From Pseudisothecium myosuroides (lineage: Eukaryota; Streptophyta; Bryopsida; Hypnales; Lembophyllaceae): a stretch of DNA of 64,000 bases. The notes beneath the pieces were generated by a model. The model saw only the letters and a program-made list of their open reading frames with translations, had not been told where the DNA came from and made no database searches. How positions within the stretch are numbered: the first letter of the stretch is position 1; every line of letters begins with the position of its first letter. Positions 1 through 11,820 of the stretch are shown one piece after another. The DNA is taken from positions 45,103,724 to 45,167,723 of the forward strand of contig OX637287.1 of NCBI GenBank assembly GCA_951799445.1, read 5' to 3'. A program made the translations under genes and the position numbers.

Positions 1-1130
1 GACAGATTCGATTGGAAGGTCATGCTAACTGACAAGCATCGTGGCAGAGGGTGTAGAGGATGATAACCTCTTGCAAACACAAGCTAAAACCAACAGTTCG
101 TTAGAGTGGCGGTATTCCATTAAAATGGCCGGGAAAAGGAAGGGTGCAATAGACAATTTTTTTTAAACTGCCCGGATTCAGGGCACCAAAAACTGGGATA
201 CATCTGCACAAAGCTCTAAAGTCTAGGACCGGTATACATTTCAGAACGCATGGTCTAAACATAAAAGTGCCAAGTTTGTGGAAAATAATATGCCCAATTT
301 AACGAATTTGACATTGAAAGGAGGTGGAAAATGGCGGACGGAATACCGCCATTTTTTACAAAATTTCCCATCTAAGAACTGTATAGTTATTAATTAAAGA
401 GACCGCATGTGCCAAATATTAAAGTTAATGTTGCATCGCAGGATCGATACACCAGTCCTGTTGAATCGGATAATATACCAGTCCTGTTGCATCGATCGGA
501 TATATGATACACCAGTTTTGTTCCTCCAACGAACCGCGTGAAGGTGGCTTCGGGCGATCGAGCATGTAATTAATTACTCCCTTGAACGCATCAGTCGCGT
601 CGCTTTCTTGGATCGCCAGGTGCCCATGACCCAGAACAGAACAGCGACAGAAAGAAAGGAAGAAGACCAGTTGGAAATACACTCAGGTATAATATTTCGA
701 ATTTTCATGGGCCTGGGTAGCTGGGTTCACTCATGGAGGCGTTTGTGTCGCAGCAGTCGGTATTATTTGGGGTGACGGAGGGTGACCGCATGGTGCCTGC
801 AAATTTAAGGAAATGAGTTTGAGGTACTCCTGTTGGTCGCTGTTCTAGGGACAGAAGGACGAGAAGTAGGGTCAAACAACAGTAGAATCACCCAGGTTCT
901 TCGTTCAGGTGGGGATGTGGGATTGAGTGGAGCCAGGTGCAGGACGGTGGCGATGGCGTAGAACGCTGAAGAGGAAGTGGGGGAGGAAGGCAGGTGCGAT
1001 GTCAGAGTCCACCCCATCGTGGTGACTGGCTGCAGATAATTAGATCTAAGTTATATTCGCAGATACACGCCAGCATTCAGAGTCAAGGGTGTCTGCAAAC
1101 TAGCAGCGCTTGGCTTGCCCTTGCATGCCG
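1..1130 (-). promoter_or_regulatory. Upstream region of a tandem-family gene lying left of the window (copy 0)
   Basis: Positions 1-95 match the DNA directly upstream of copies 1, 2 and 4 (around 6031, 20841 and 42850), all on the minus strand. Matching resumes at about 372 with a degenerate TATA motif (TATACA on the minus strand, 380-385). It continues through blocks near 525 (GTTCCTCCAA...GAACC), 825-870 (CTCCTGTTGGTC, GACAGAAGGACGAG) and 1015-1130. The order is the same as upstream of the other copies, so the coding part should lie at coordinates below 1. About 275 bp at 95-372 is absent from the other copies and carries a 12-bp inverted repeat (107-118 and 340-351), so it is probably an inserted element. 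Confidence 0.7.
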
Positions 1131-2121
1131 CTCATCGGGGGACACGAAGGAGTAGGGAAACGTCACACATCAAATGACTAAAGAGCTGAAAATAGGTGTG
1201 AGGTAGCAGATCCATAAAACGCCCACTGAACTGAAGAGCTGATCGCAGTAGGGGTGAAGCAAAACTCCTTGAAATATTTTTCAGTAAAGTAAAGTAAGGT
1301 AGATCAGTCCATTACCACACAGATTTGCTATCTACGTACTTTGGAGAAACTATTTGTCAGTTCCTATATTTTCAGTGAGAGATTGGAAAGTTTGAGAGAG
1401 TCATTTGCAAAAAGAATGAAGACATTCCAACAATAAGTGAATTTTTAGTGATTTTTCAAAGCTAAAATGTCAAAGTATGAACTGACCCTTGTTAAAGCTT
1501 TTGCTAACGTGTCCACTCTCCAAGTGCAGTGCCATGATGATAAAGGGTTGCTAAGATTGTGGAAATGGGTGGGCAAGTGACGCAAATGGAAGGATTCTAT
1601 AGGTGGCAAAGTTGCTGGTGGATGGCAATATTGGACAGCTTTACCTTAGAGTTAATCGTAAAGTGAACCCCAATTTTTAGAAGGGATGTACAAGGAAGGT
1701 TCAACTAAGAATAGTAGAAAAAAAAACAAAGCACCAAACTCCATTAGATCAAGTTTGGGTGCTTCAAGGAGTTCCATCTTGTATTTTTCTCAAACTTTGG
1801 CTCATGGGCCCTCATTGCACACACTTCATGATTAACTCTAACCTCCTAAAAAAAATGGAATTGGCATCTAATCCAATGGAAGTTGCTATTTTTAAGACCT
1901 TTATGAAATTAATTACAAATTTTTGAAGTTGAATGCAATGGTTACTAAAAGCATCCACCTCTTCAAATGGTTGATTGGTGGTGCATAAAAGAAAGAAAAA
2001 TATAAAAAGAATGTATCCATTAAAGGACACTTTCAAAATCCAATCTTTTTTTGAACCTCCTATGTTATCCAAAATCAACCTTATATTTTCATGAATGCAA
2101 ATTGTACATTTTAGGCAAATA
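1131..2121. repeat. Duplicated intergenic segment, no gene
   Basis: No coding region seen. The stretch around 1160-1300 and 1840-1960 is repeated in diverged form at about 14.9-15.35 kb and 43.58-44.1 kb, always beyond the upstream region of a tandem-family gene, so it belongs to the duplicated unit. It includes the phrase GCAAAACTCCTTGAAATATT and a block around GCATCTAA.CCAA that also occurs inside the AGGTAG/TA element family, so this part may itself be an old transposon. Confidence 0.5.
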
Positions 2122-2125
2122 TTAA

Positions 2126-3048
2126 CTTTTAAAGTTCTTTGACTATGTTTTCACCAAAAATGCTCCAAAACTGCTATTTCTAGTACAAGTACTAAATTTT
2201 TGAAAAATATCATTTTGGGACACATGTAATCATAGGATTTTGTAGTACTCTGGTTTGAGAATATGTGGAAATTTTTTCAGAAATTCCATCGTGTAGATTG
2301 GATGATATTAGCGTTTGAAGTGGCAAAAGTCCTTTTTTTGGCCCTGCGAAAAACCAGGTAGCTACACTTCACAAGGTCAGATTATTATGAAAAAAAATTC
2401 CAAAATGGTTGTGCTTCTTTGGATTCTTTCTTCAAGGCAAGTTGGCTACATTCTTGAAAATTTTCAGATCATTTGGAATTGTAAAACATATAGGAAAAAA
2501 ATAGTAAGTAGAGAGAAGTACAGAATGGTTCAAAACACTAAATTGTTAAGAAGTTAATTATGGAATTGAAAAATGCCAATCCAAATGGTTGCAATGTTGT
2601 AATAAAAAATCTACACCCTACAATTTTATTTTTTTTGAAAAATATTGAAAATTGAGTGAAATAAACACTTCAAAGTTTATTATAGAATAGACAATCCATA
2701 ACTGCCCGCAAACTAAAAATCCTCATAACATTTGACTCATTGATCAAAATGGAATGATTCAAAGCTTTTCACGTATATATAAATCTAATAAACCAATTTC
2801 AAATTTTTGTTTTTGAAAAAAGTGATTCTTTTTATTTGCCCGGACTGCCCGAGTTGAGAAACAAACTACATATCATGCAATAACTTTTGACTCATATTTT
2901 CAAATGTCATGAAATTTTGTGCATATGAAAGATATTCCTCGTCCCCACCTTCTATAAAAATTTCAGCCCAAAATATGCAAATCTCTAATCACATGTACCT
3001 GTCCAAAATTTCTATGTTGCCAAAAAACACATGTTGGTCCTTTAGGGG
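2126..3048. mobile_element. TTAA-flanked TIR element, family 1
   Basis: The element lies between TTAA at 2122-2125 and TTAA at 3049-3052. Its right end reads GGTCCTTTAGGGG; the left end is diverged (CTTTTAAAG followed by a conserved subterminal block around GACTATGTTTTCACC). That block recurs at the left end of the partial copy at 63908. The length of 923 bp matches the copies at 23470 (924 bp) and 61574 (920 bp). The inside is AT-rich with no credible coding region, so this is a non-autonomous copy. TTAA targets and C-run termini suggest piggyBac or Sola3; see the empty-site evidence under findings. Confidence 0.65.
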
Positions 3049-3052
3049 TTAA

Positions 3053-4833
3053 TAGGGATCAATTTTGCAAACAAGTTCCAATTGGGTGTACATATCTTAG
3101 CTGATAGAGATGCCCTAAGAATGCTATAACCAATATGTGATATTAATTGTTTTAATAAATTTGGTTTGTAAAGAAAAAAAATGAAATTGGGTGCAAAAAA
3201 TCAAAGTGCACTTAAGGTAACTATTTAGAAAATGGATAATGTTGTTAGCAAACTAAATTTAAAATTGTGCATTCTATGTATCTTAGAATTCTCTCTCCAA
3301 TATATAAACTTGTATCATTGTCAAATTTATCATATATAACATTCTTGAATATGGAGTAATAGGGAGCTATGGAACACAAGTCCTTCTATATACAATGTTA
3401 CTATAAGAAGAATAATTTGTGTCACAGTAGTCAACAATTCATGAACAAGTTTGCATCCAAAATTTTCTTCAATAAAAAAGCCTTTATTTGTGGAAAGCAA
3501 AGGGTCCCCTACCTTTACAATTAAGAATGTTATGCATGCTTGATAAACTCAAGATTCTGCCGTATTCATTGAGTGGATATTATTGTCACTACAAGAGACT
3601 GAAAGGGCGTTTTAAATGTGTTTTAAAGTATAGTCCTAGACATCAGATTATAAGTAATGACCTTTTAGGAGATTTTCAATAAATTTTTACTAGAAACACA
3701 TGTATTTCTAATAATTTTTTGCTGAAAAATCTCCTAAAAGGTCATTACTTATAATTTGATGTCTAGGAATATACTTTAAAACTCACTTAAAAAACCCCTT
3801 TTGTTATAGTGTGTAGTGCTTAAAATTTTGCAGATTTTAATACAATTGCAAATGTTCAAGTTGCATATATTATGTGTGTAAGTGGTGATGAGAGAAAGAT
3901 TTTTTAGTATCAGTGCAATCTAGGCATTGATTAAATAGAGTGCAAGGATTAGAAATTTGTTACAGAAGACACTACAAACATGAACTTCATGAAAGCCTTC
4001 AGCTGGAAACAATCCTAACCAATGGTAGCGAGTATTAACGTTGATTTCTTTAAATTGGTCAAATTTCACGATTTCGGCACTATCCAAAGCATGCGGTTAG
4101 AATAATGAATCTCTATCATTCCTAGATTTTAGAGCTCTGTATACACAAAAGCCACAATTGTTTGTGCCAGGAGTTGCTCAAACTTAAAGGAAATTGACAA
4201 AACATCTTTTATACTTGATTCCAAGAAGATTTGTGTCCCACACATATTGAGTTGGACCTTCAGTGGCATGCAATTAATACCAACGTGGAGAGAGTCCTTC
4301 GCCTCACTACAGTAGTACAAAGAACGGCTTGGGGCTTGAAGCCAAAAGAAAAATGCATTGGTGCCCCTAAACCCGCAGTAATGGCAGTATACGTCAATTT
4401 CATAAATTATTGAGCAAATTTGAAGCGTGTTCAAATTCTGTAAATTTATAGGCTGAAATATATCTAAAAAACAAAGAATATTTTATTTCAATGAAAACCC
4501 TGAAATTTCGGGATGAATGCTTTCCAAAATAAATATATAAAAGAATTTATTGTAGACTGAATTTCAAATCGTAATTACACTATTTACACACTCTTTACAA
4601 TGAAACTGACCTAGGAGTGGTATTTCTCTTCAGGGGAAGACCGGCAGTACAGACAGACGTAGCACGCTCTCGGGACGGGACATCGACCCATTATTTACGC
4701 AATGGAATTCTTACGAGATTCTTACAAAGAATTTCTTACCTGAGCAGAATTCCTTCCTTATTAGTCTAACAATAATTCTAAAAATCCTAAACAACGCTAT
4801 TCATCAATACAACAACACGGTGGGTCCAAAGAA
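3053..4833. repeat. 3' flank of copy 1, duplicated at 15.4-19.6 kb
   Basis: This segment is colinear with the 3' flank of copy 2 over its whole length; landmarks pair as 3060/15415, 3230/17240, 3905/17704, 3945/18214, 4080/18600, 4205/18968 and 4400/19200. The differences are mostly discrete insertions: a CACTA MITE here, and four elements in the copy 2 flank. A minus-strand AATAAA at 4487-4482 is conserved in copy 2 (19284-19279) and may be the polyadenylation signal of the gene, about 350 bp after its stop codon. No separate gene is seen. Confidence 0.75.
3587..3811. mobile_element. CACTA-type MITE
   Basis: The 225-bp element starts CACTACAAGAGACTGAAAGG and ends TTTTGTTATAGTG, the CACTA terminal signature, and is flanked by the 3-bp duplication TGT (3584-3586 and 3812-3814) typical of CACTA elements. 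It is a near-complete hairpin: the arms at about 3600-3680 and 3727-3800 are inverted copies. The paralogous flank of copy 2 has a single TGT and no element (near 17590), so the insertion followed the duplication that made copies 1 and 2. Confidence 0.8.
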
Positions 4834-5701
4834 TTAGTTGTCGACCTTGATCTGCACAGCTGCATCAGCAATCTCGGCAGACAAGGCTCGCAGAAACGCA
4901 GAGTATGGCGATGTGGTGAGCACATACACTCCGGAGGTCCCAATCAGGGATGAACACTTCTCTTCCACGGTCTTCATTTCTTTCATGAGCTCGCACAAGG
5001 AAGCCTTCCACAGAGTCATATTCAAAACATCCCACGGCAACGGCTCATTCCCTGGTGGAAGCACTTTCACGTGTTCAGCCATGTCCAGTAGCACGCTGCA
5101 AATCGTCTCTTTGTCCTGGAGATTTTTCGTCAGAAAGAGCGACCCTCGGTTGCACAAAAACTCAAGGCACTGGGAGTGGGAAATTCCGTCTGAGACATCA
5201 CCAGGCTCACCACCAGTGAACTTCTGGTCCTCTTCACTCAAGGGGAACCAGGAGAGTTCAGGAAAATCATATATCAGTTACGTTTCTGGATGATCAATTT
5301 TGCGGAAGCACTGAGCACTTGAGCTATGGAAAGAAATAGATTATGTCTTTAATTTGGGAAAACGTGATTCCTTACAAAGGTGGTCGTACATATGTTCAAT
5401 GACCGTTGCTTGGCATACCTTGTTCTTCCAGGATCTTCATGGCAGCGTTGTCAGAGTCTCGCCCTTCCCCGTTCTGCAGATGCCCTGCTATCAAGTGGGC
5501 TTCACGAGCACCGTCAACAATGCGAGGCCCTCCTGGAGTCAGCATTTGGGTCGACATGTTGGATTTAGGGAGCGTCTCCTCGTCGTCGACATAGAAGTGA
5601 AGTCCTGGAACCTTCGTCTCCAAAATGTATGTCAAGAATCCGCTTCTTGTGAACTGCACAGCTGCGGAGCTCAGTGCATGATCGAGCGTGAACGGCCTCA
5701 T
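4834..5701 (-). CDS. Tandem-family gene, copy 1: unknown two-exon protein, about 226 aa
   Basis: Exon 1 runs 5701-5419 and exon 2 about 5231-4834 (stop at 4834). The ATG at 5701 has a GCCGCCACC-type context shared by all copies. Exon 1 ends AACAAG|GTATGC. Exon 1 encodes a protein beginning MRPFTLDHALSS with an acidic middle (VDDEETLPKS) and ends in KILEEQ. Exon 2 encodes LPPGNEPLPWDVLNMTLWKA and ends ADAAVQIKVDN. I see no signal peptide, membrane segment or known domain. The acceptor used by copies 2-4 (CCAG) reads CCCT here, so splicing must move; an AG at 5233-5232, about 14 nt further in, restores the frame. One residue is missing in the GDV(V)SDG motif. Function is unknown. A TATA box lies about 420 bp upstream. 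Confidence 0.65.
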
Positions 5702-6500
5702 GGTGGCGGACAACGTACGTTTCTTCACACAAGCGCGCTGTGCAGGCCTACAAACACAACGCAACAAACCATTCAAAGCCGATCTATCTAGTGAGACAAA
5801 ATTCTGAATGCATCACCGAGCGAGTCTAACTAGATAGTGCATTGACAAGCGGCACCCTCACAAACCACGCACTCTCTGCATACATGTTCGCCATTTATCC
5901 TCAGTCTGGCATGAAAATCAAATCTAAACAAAGCGTTACAATGTGTATTGACAAGTGACCAGAATCTACAAATTGGATACATTGCCAGACATATTTGACA
6001 GGTAGGTGTCTACAGAACACTCACAAGATCGACAGATAGATTGGAAGGTCGTGCTAACTGACAAGCATCGTGACCGAGGGTGTAGAGGATGATAATCTCT
6101 TGCTAACACAAGCTCAGAACTTTATAGATATCCAGCTGCAGTAAATTAAATTATAAGCCGCAGGTGCCATGAGAGTTAATGTTGCATCGAGCATGATACC
6201 CCAGTTATGTTGTATGACTTGTATCGGATGAACGCGGCGAAGAACCGTGTGAAGCATGTAATTAATTATTATTTGGGGCGTAAGACCGCGTGAGTGGGGC
6301 CTATCAATTATACAATAAATAAGGAAATTGAGGTGCTCCTGTTGGTCGTTCTTCTAGTGACAGAAGGACGATCGAGAACGGGGATGTGGGGTCGAGGATG
6401 TGAGGTCGCGATTTAAGTTACAGGTGGAGACTACTGTACCGTGATTACTGTGATGTCACTTGAGCTGTATACCTTGATGTCACTTGAGTCATGTTGTCAT
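5702..6500 (-). promoter_or_regulatory. 5' leader and promoter of copy 1
   Basis: A minus-strand TATAAA at 6126-6121 sits in a block (CTGGATA...TATAAAGTTCTGAGC) shared with copies 2 and 4. The implied leader is roughly 390 nt. Farther upstream are the family-conserved blocks AAGAACCGTGTGAAGCATG (about 6241), ATTAATTATTATT (about 6260) and GTGCTCCTGTTGGTC/GACAGAAGGACG (about 6331-6370). Matching fades after about 6410 and the Harbinger element begins at 6742. Confidence 0.6.
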
Positions 6501-6929
6501 GGTCTTTAGTCAGCAATGCTCCCAGGACGCTCAGTGAAGTTACATGTACGGCCAGTTTCCATTGCTGAACCGGAGGGCCAGGAATTGGAGGGGGGCGGAT
6601 ATATGCTGGATGAGAGCTCCAATTTGTAATGCCGTTTCCATTGGATGCCTAGCCCAGAACCCAGCTCCCTAGAAATGTGCAGAATTCTTCACTTTTTCTC
6701 AACATCACAGAACTTAACCAAATTAACATCTGCCTTGTTAAGAGCAAGGCCACCCGTCCTGCAAAATGCAGGCGTCCTCGACCTGCAAAAATGGGGTCGG
6801 GGTCGGGTTTGGCAGCCTCTCACGAAGTTTGACCCACCCATGGCCTCTTAACAGGCCATACCTCCCCAACCTGACGACTCGTGTCACTTTGTGATTCAGG
6901 AGATCAGTTACTGGGAGTAACTTGGTCTC

Positions 6930-7800
6930 AGCTGTTTGGAAATGCTCCCTCAGGCTCAAATGAGTTTGGAAATGCTCCCTCAGCCTGTTTGGAAATGCTC
7001 CACTCAATGGGGTTATCATATTTATTCTTAGAATTTTTTTTATTTTTATTTATTTTTTATTTATTAATTTATTAATTTATTAATTTTCCTTGGATGGAAT
7101 GCCCCGCCTTGTTCAGCCAGCTCCACTCAGTGGACTTCTGATTTATTTTTTTAATTTTTTAATTTTTAATTTTTTTTTACACATGATTGACTTTGCTGAT
7201 TTTGAATTCATATTTGCAATTAGAGGTTCCAAATTAATTATAAGGGTGCACTCGGTAAATAAACCATGAAATTTGTTGTTTAGGATTGTTCTAAAGATTT
7301 TTAGATTTTTTGGTGGACAATTTTGTTTTTCATCATTAAAAAAAGGTCCACAAAATCACATCAAATGGAAAATTATTTTCCAAAATTTGAAAATTTCCAT
7401 GGTGAAGTTCATTACACAAACTCAAGAGTAACAAGTTAACTCAATTTTAGTGGTGACTCTATAATTAAAAAAAAATAGAAATTGAAAATACATCCACGGT
7501 TCGAAGTGCTATTACATGTTGAATATTGCGAATGTTAAATAGTGGAAAAAATGCTTTCAATGTCTCTCCAAATCATTTTAGTCTACTCAATTGAAAACCT
7601 TACATTTCCTGGACTTAGCAGTTCGAAATTAAAAAGTCCTTGTAAATATTAACAAATACATCTGTAAGCCAACAATGAAAGCCGTTCAAATAGAAAATGC
7701 CAAAGGTCAACACAATTCTAAGAAGGTTCAAATTCCTATAACTACTAATATAACCACTATATACCTTCAATTCTAAGCCCAATATGAAGCACTATTATAA
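6930..7800. repeat. Subterminal short repeats and AT-rich filler in Harbinger left end
   Basis: The motif GGAAATGCTCC occurs three times between about 6938 and 7000. It is followed by runs of TTTATT and TTAATTT at 7025-7180. No coding region is seen between here and the transposase stop codon near 7820. Short subterminal repeats like these are where Harbinger proteins bind in characterised elements; that role here is inference. Confidence 0.4.
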
Positions 7801-7819
7801 ATAAATAGTTTTTAGAGTC

Positions 7820-9107
7820 CTAAGATCCTCCTTTTAATGTCCATAAATGTTCCATGAGGTCATTCCTAAGTGTATAATGTTTATCTGTATCGTAAATTTT
7901 TTCAGATTCACTTAGAAAATCTTCAAATGCTAATCCGCGTCTTAAAGGTGGCATCTCCACAATTGCATTAATAGGCTCCAAATCTTCGTCTCGTTCATCT
8001 TCAATTATCATATTGTGCATGATGACACATGCCATTAAAATATCATTTATGGCACCCACATCCCATTGTCAACTTGGATTCTGAATTATACCCCATCTTG
8101 CTTGTGGAACACCAAAACAACGCTCCACATCTTTGCGAGTAGCTTCCTGCATCTTTGCATAGTGTTGTCGTTTTTCGCCTTGGGGATCATGAATGGTTTG
8201 GACAAAGATACTCCACTTAGGATAGATTCCATCTGTTAAGAGGTAGTACCTTGGATACTCATGACCATTGACTTCGAATGTCATACCTTGGGATTCACCC
8301 CTCAGGAAATTGGCTACTAGTGGACTTCGATGCAGAACATTTATATCATTATGCGAACCAGATAATCCAAAGTAGGCATGCCAAATCCATAGACTTTGAT
8401 CAGCTATTGCTTCTAATATTATAGATTTTAAGCCATCTTTGTCCTGATAAGAACCCTTGCCACGCTATGGGACAGTTCTTCCACTCATAGTGCATGCAAT
8501 CCAATGATGCAAACATACCTAGCCAACCCCGTGCTTCATTAATTCGTACTTGTTTTTCAATGTCTTCTTTTGTTGGCTGTCTCAAGTACGTGCTTTCAAA
8601 TACTTCTCTGATTGCTCTCACAAAATGTTTCAAGGCCTTCATAGATGTAGTAGATGCCATGCGAACATATTCATCAGTGGCATCTGCTGAGACACCATAA
8701 GCCAGCATCCTCATCACGGCTGTACATTTCTGGAGACTACTTAAGCCCAATGTACCTGTTGCATCTTTTTTTTGCACAAAGTAACTATCATGGTTTTCAA
8801 CACTTTCTACCAATTTTAAAAACAATTGCCTTGACATACGAAACCTTTGACGAAACAGCCTTGCATCATAAACTGGGTCCTCTACAAAATAGTCCTTTAA
8901 AAGACGATTATGCGCCTCTGTTCTTCCTCTCACAATGTTTGCTTTCTTTCCACGAGTAGAACCACCACGTGGACGTGGTGCAGGTGCACCAAGATCATGT
9001 ACTTGTTCATAGAGATCATGAACTACTTCCGGGATTACATTATATATATGGTCATCTTCTTCATTTTGTATTCCTTGTGCTCCTTCCTGTTCCCATGTAT
9101 TTGTCAT
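7820..9107 (-). pseudogene. PIF/Harbinger DDE transposase, broken
   Basis: The reading starts at ATG 9107. It contains the family features in order: RFRMSRQLFLKLVESV, DSYFVQKKDATG, LSSLQKCTAVMRMLAYG, DEYVRMASTTS, then the first catalytic aspartate in SLDCMHYEWKNCP (about residue 203). A frameshift at about 8451-8458 diverts the frame. The restored frame downstream shows IWHAYFG...GSHNDINVL (second aspartate) and YYLLTDGIYPKW. RKDVERCFGVPQARW supplies the catalytic glutamate. An in-frame TGA at 8071-8069 precedes VGAINDILMACVIMHNMIIEDE, the usual C-terminal block, and the frame ends at 7820. One frameshift and one stop make it non-functional. The catalytic residues themselves remain visible, so decay is moderate. 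Confidence 0.9.
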
Positions 9108-9957
9108 CTTATTACTTTCTATGGAGTATTTTTCACTAGTGCACTAAAAAAAAAGGACAAATGATAATTTCAGTTAAAACTACAATTCACAAATTCTCCT
9201 GAATTCAATATAGGTTAAGGGACTTCAATACGGATGTCCAATTCATTATTTATAGTTTTAACCTCTTAGCCATTAAAAATAAAATAAAAGTACAACCTCC
9301 AAGTCAAAGTAAAAAAAAAGTAAGACCTCCAATTCAAATGTTTAGCAAAAATTAGAAGTCCAATTGAAAGTGAAAGGGTTAGTAAAACCTTCTATTCAAA
9401 TTAAAAGTTTGGATTAAAATTCCATTTCAAAACAAAAGTAAAGAATAAAATTTCCACTGTAAAGAAAAAAATGCAACTCAAACCTATCAATGCGTTTGGA
9501 AGTACTGTTCAGTTCAATTTAATGTCTTTTTGTTCTTTTAAAAATAAAACTTGCAGTTCAAGGTTAAAGTAGAACCGTACAGTAAGACTTGTATTTTGAA
9601 GTACTAGTTACTTCTATCTTATCACTGCACTTATAGTCAAACCTTTGGTCTCAACTAAAAGTTGAAGTTACAAGTGCAACTTTTATTAGGAAGTACTAGT
9701 TACGTACATGTTATCATTTCTTCATTTTGTATAAAAGGTTTTTTAATTTTCATTCACGACATTGTATTCTGTTCTTTGCACTTGCTTAGGAGGTATGCAT
9801 CTAAGTTGTACAATTCTTTCTTGCTTTCATAAAAACTTCAAAGCTTCTTTATGCTATGTATGTGACAACTAAGCATTTTGCATCTTTCTTTTTATGGTTC
9901 TCAAATTCTAATTACATTTGTATTTTCACAAGGCACTAGGTATATACACGTGAAGTT
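9108..9957. promoter_or_regulatory. Divergent intergenic region between the two Harbinger ORFs
   Basis: This AT-rich spacer of about 850 bp separates the minus-strand transposase from the plus-strand Myb-like ORF, so both promoters should lie here. It contains many loose repeats of the kind CAATTCAAA and AAAGTAAAA between 9290 and 9470, and two near-identical copies of GAAGTACTAGTTAC (about 9597 and 9691). I see no gene. Confidence 0.4.
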
Positions 9958-11096
9958 ATGAATATGGCGGACGAGGGAACATCCAAGCGATCTGAAAACT
10001 TCAGTATCAATGACAAAATCCAACTCTGCAGGAGTTGGCTGCACATCAGCCAAGATCCCATTGTGGGGACAGGACAGAAGTCATGAAAATTCTGGGAGAG
10101 GATAGCTCAACATTATATGCACGCACTTGGGCAAGGTAAGTTTCAAAGAAGTTGGTCTTTCAGTTCTATGTATATTACACCAATCATTTTTAAAGTTGTT
10201 TTCTTGGTCCCTTCTAATTTATAAATGATTAATTAATTAGGTGCCATCAAACGATCGGTCAAGTCACTGGAGACCAAATTTGGTAATATTAAGGCCGAAT
10301 GCATGAAATTCAATGCATGTGTGTCAACTATAAGGGCACTAGATGAGTCTGGTACTAGTGAGAGCGATGTTATGGACAAGGCTTTGCAACTCTATAAAAA
10401 CAAGCATGGAAATAAAAAAAAAAGTTTTTCATTCATGCATTGCTTTGCGGTTGTTAAAGCCAATCCAACTTTTTTTGAGCCCACAAAAGGAGAGGGAAAA
10501 AAAAACCTAGGTAAGCGGACACAATCTCAACGAGATGTTCCGTCAAATATAGTACCTTTCAACCTAGGCTCTTTTCCAAATCCTATTGTTGGTCCAAGTA
10601 ACATAGATCCTAATGCCCCAAGTCCTAGCATAGGTACGTTTCCTAGCAGACCAGTGGGTACGAAACAAGCCAAACGGCTTAAAGCAGATGAAAATACTCG
10701 GATGTATACTCTTCGTCGAACAGCAGAAGCAGCTTCGTCTCTATCCACAGATGTAGCGGAGAGGAACAAACTCCTAGCACAGCAAGTACAGTGTTCAATG
10801 GATCAAAATGATTCAACGTTTTTAAAGAAGCTAGGAATTTAGACCCAGCTTTAGCAGATAGGTACTTCCAACTACGTATGCAGGAAGCAGTGACACGTCT
10901 GGAAGAACGAGTATCCCTTCAAAGTACCAAGAAGCAGAGGACCCCTGAACCACCAACAAATTCGCCACCACTACGTTCTCGGGTAATAGACCTTGAAGCT
11001 CTTCCAGAAGAAGAGGAAGAGGAAGAGGAAGAAGAAGAAGAAGAAGATCCATATCAATATGCAGAGGAGAGTCTTTACCCTCAACGACATGAGTGA
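9958..11096 (+). pseudogene. Harbinger-associated Myb/SANT-like, NAM-C-terminal-like protein, broken
   Basis: Exon 1 starts at ATG 9958 and ends at 10135 (GGCAAG|GTAAGT); exon 2 starts at 10241 after TTAATTAG. The encoded blocks CRSWLHISQDPIVGTGQ and FWERIAQHY, followed by SVKSLETKFGNIKAE, are typical of the trihelix/Myb-like partner protein of plant PIF/Harbinger elements and the related NAM-associated domain. An in-frame TGA at 10084 interrupts exon 1. A frameshift at about 10825-10835 separates a C-terminal piece that continues DPALADRYFQLRMQEA and ends in a polyglutamate run (about 11008-11046) before the stop at 11096. In active elements this protein helps carry or position the transposase on DNA; here it is dead. 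Confidence 0.85.
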
Positions 11097-11309
11097 AGTA
11101 GAGAAGGCTTCAGTTTCTAGAAAAGAAAATTGATTTCAAGATGTATTCCATGAGTAATCATGTTTTTGAAGTACTTGTAATTCTTCTTTGGCTATTGGTC
11201 CATTCAAAGTGAATGATATGTTTTGTTAATTAGTAGCACTTGTATTTTATGGTAGATGAGTAATTTTTTCCTTGAAGATGGTATTACCTTTTTTCCATCC
11301 ATACCCTTA

Positions 11310-11775
11310 AGATAGTTTGTTTTGTTTTGTTTTGTTTGATATGCTGAGATTTAACAAACTAAGAGGCGGCCGGTGGCGTCCTTGGAATGCATATGGAAGT
11401 TTTTTGCTCTAAAGGGGTGCATGCAATTTGTTTCGTGGCGTTTGGACTTACTGTTTGAAAGTTCTTGAATTTCAAATTTTTTATGAATTGTAAATTTGAA
11501 TTAAATTATCATGTACGGATTACTTTGAAATATTCATAATTTTTGCATCGCATGTTCAAACGCCACAAAACAAAGCCCGTGCACCCCTTTGTGCCTAAAG
11601 CTTTCTCTTCATGCTTATTTTATGGCCTTTGGACATATGGTGCAAAAGTTATGGATTTTTTCAATTAAATAATGAATCTCAAAATTTCAAAATGTTAATG
11701 AATTAAAAAAACGAAAATTTTACTTTTAATTTAATTTTGGTTGTGGCAACGGCACGGAGCACACTAATATAGTAA
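11310..11775 (+). repeat. Dispersed repeat R4, short copy
   Basis: The left part is a TTTTG-rich start followed by GATATGCTGAGATTTAA. The middle contains CAAACGCCACAAAACAAAGC, and the right part reads GGTTGTGGCAACGGCAC and ACACTA. The same order is found in a long form at 35152-37700 and, inverted, in a shorter form at 61323-61565, so these are deletion derivatives of one family. No terminal repeats or coding region are clear, and the class is unknown. Confidence 0.55.
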
Positions 11776-11820
11776 GTAATAAAAATTACTTCCATTTTCA
11801 TTTGAATTTTAAGGTGCAAA

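Noticed and set aside
4838..5293. Long plus-strand frames opposite exon 2 of copies 1-4
   Set aside because: They are antisense shadows. Differences between copies are often silent in the minus frame (for example TCA to TCT in CSSL) but change the plus frame (D to E). The splice sites, start context and TATA box all support the minus strand, and copy 4 has a plus-strand stop.
10831..11052. Leucine-rich minus-strand frame
   Set aside because: It is the complement of the polyglutamate GAA/GAG run in the Myb-like pseudogene.
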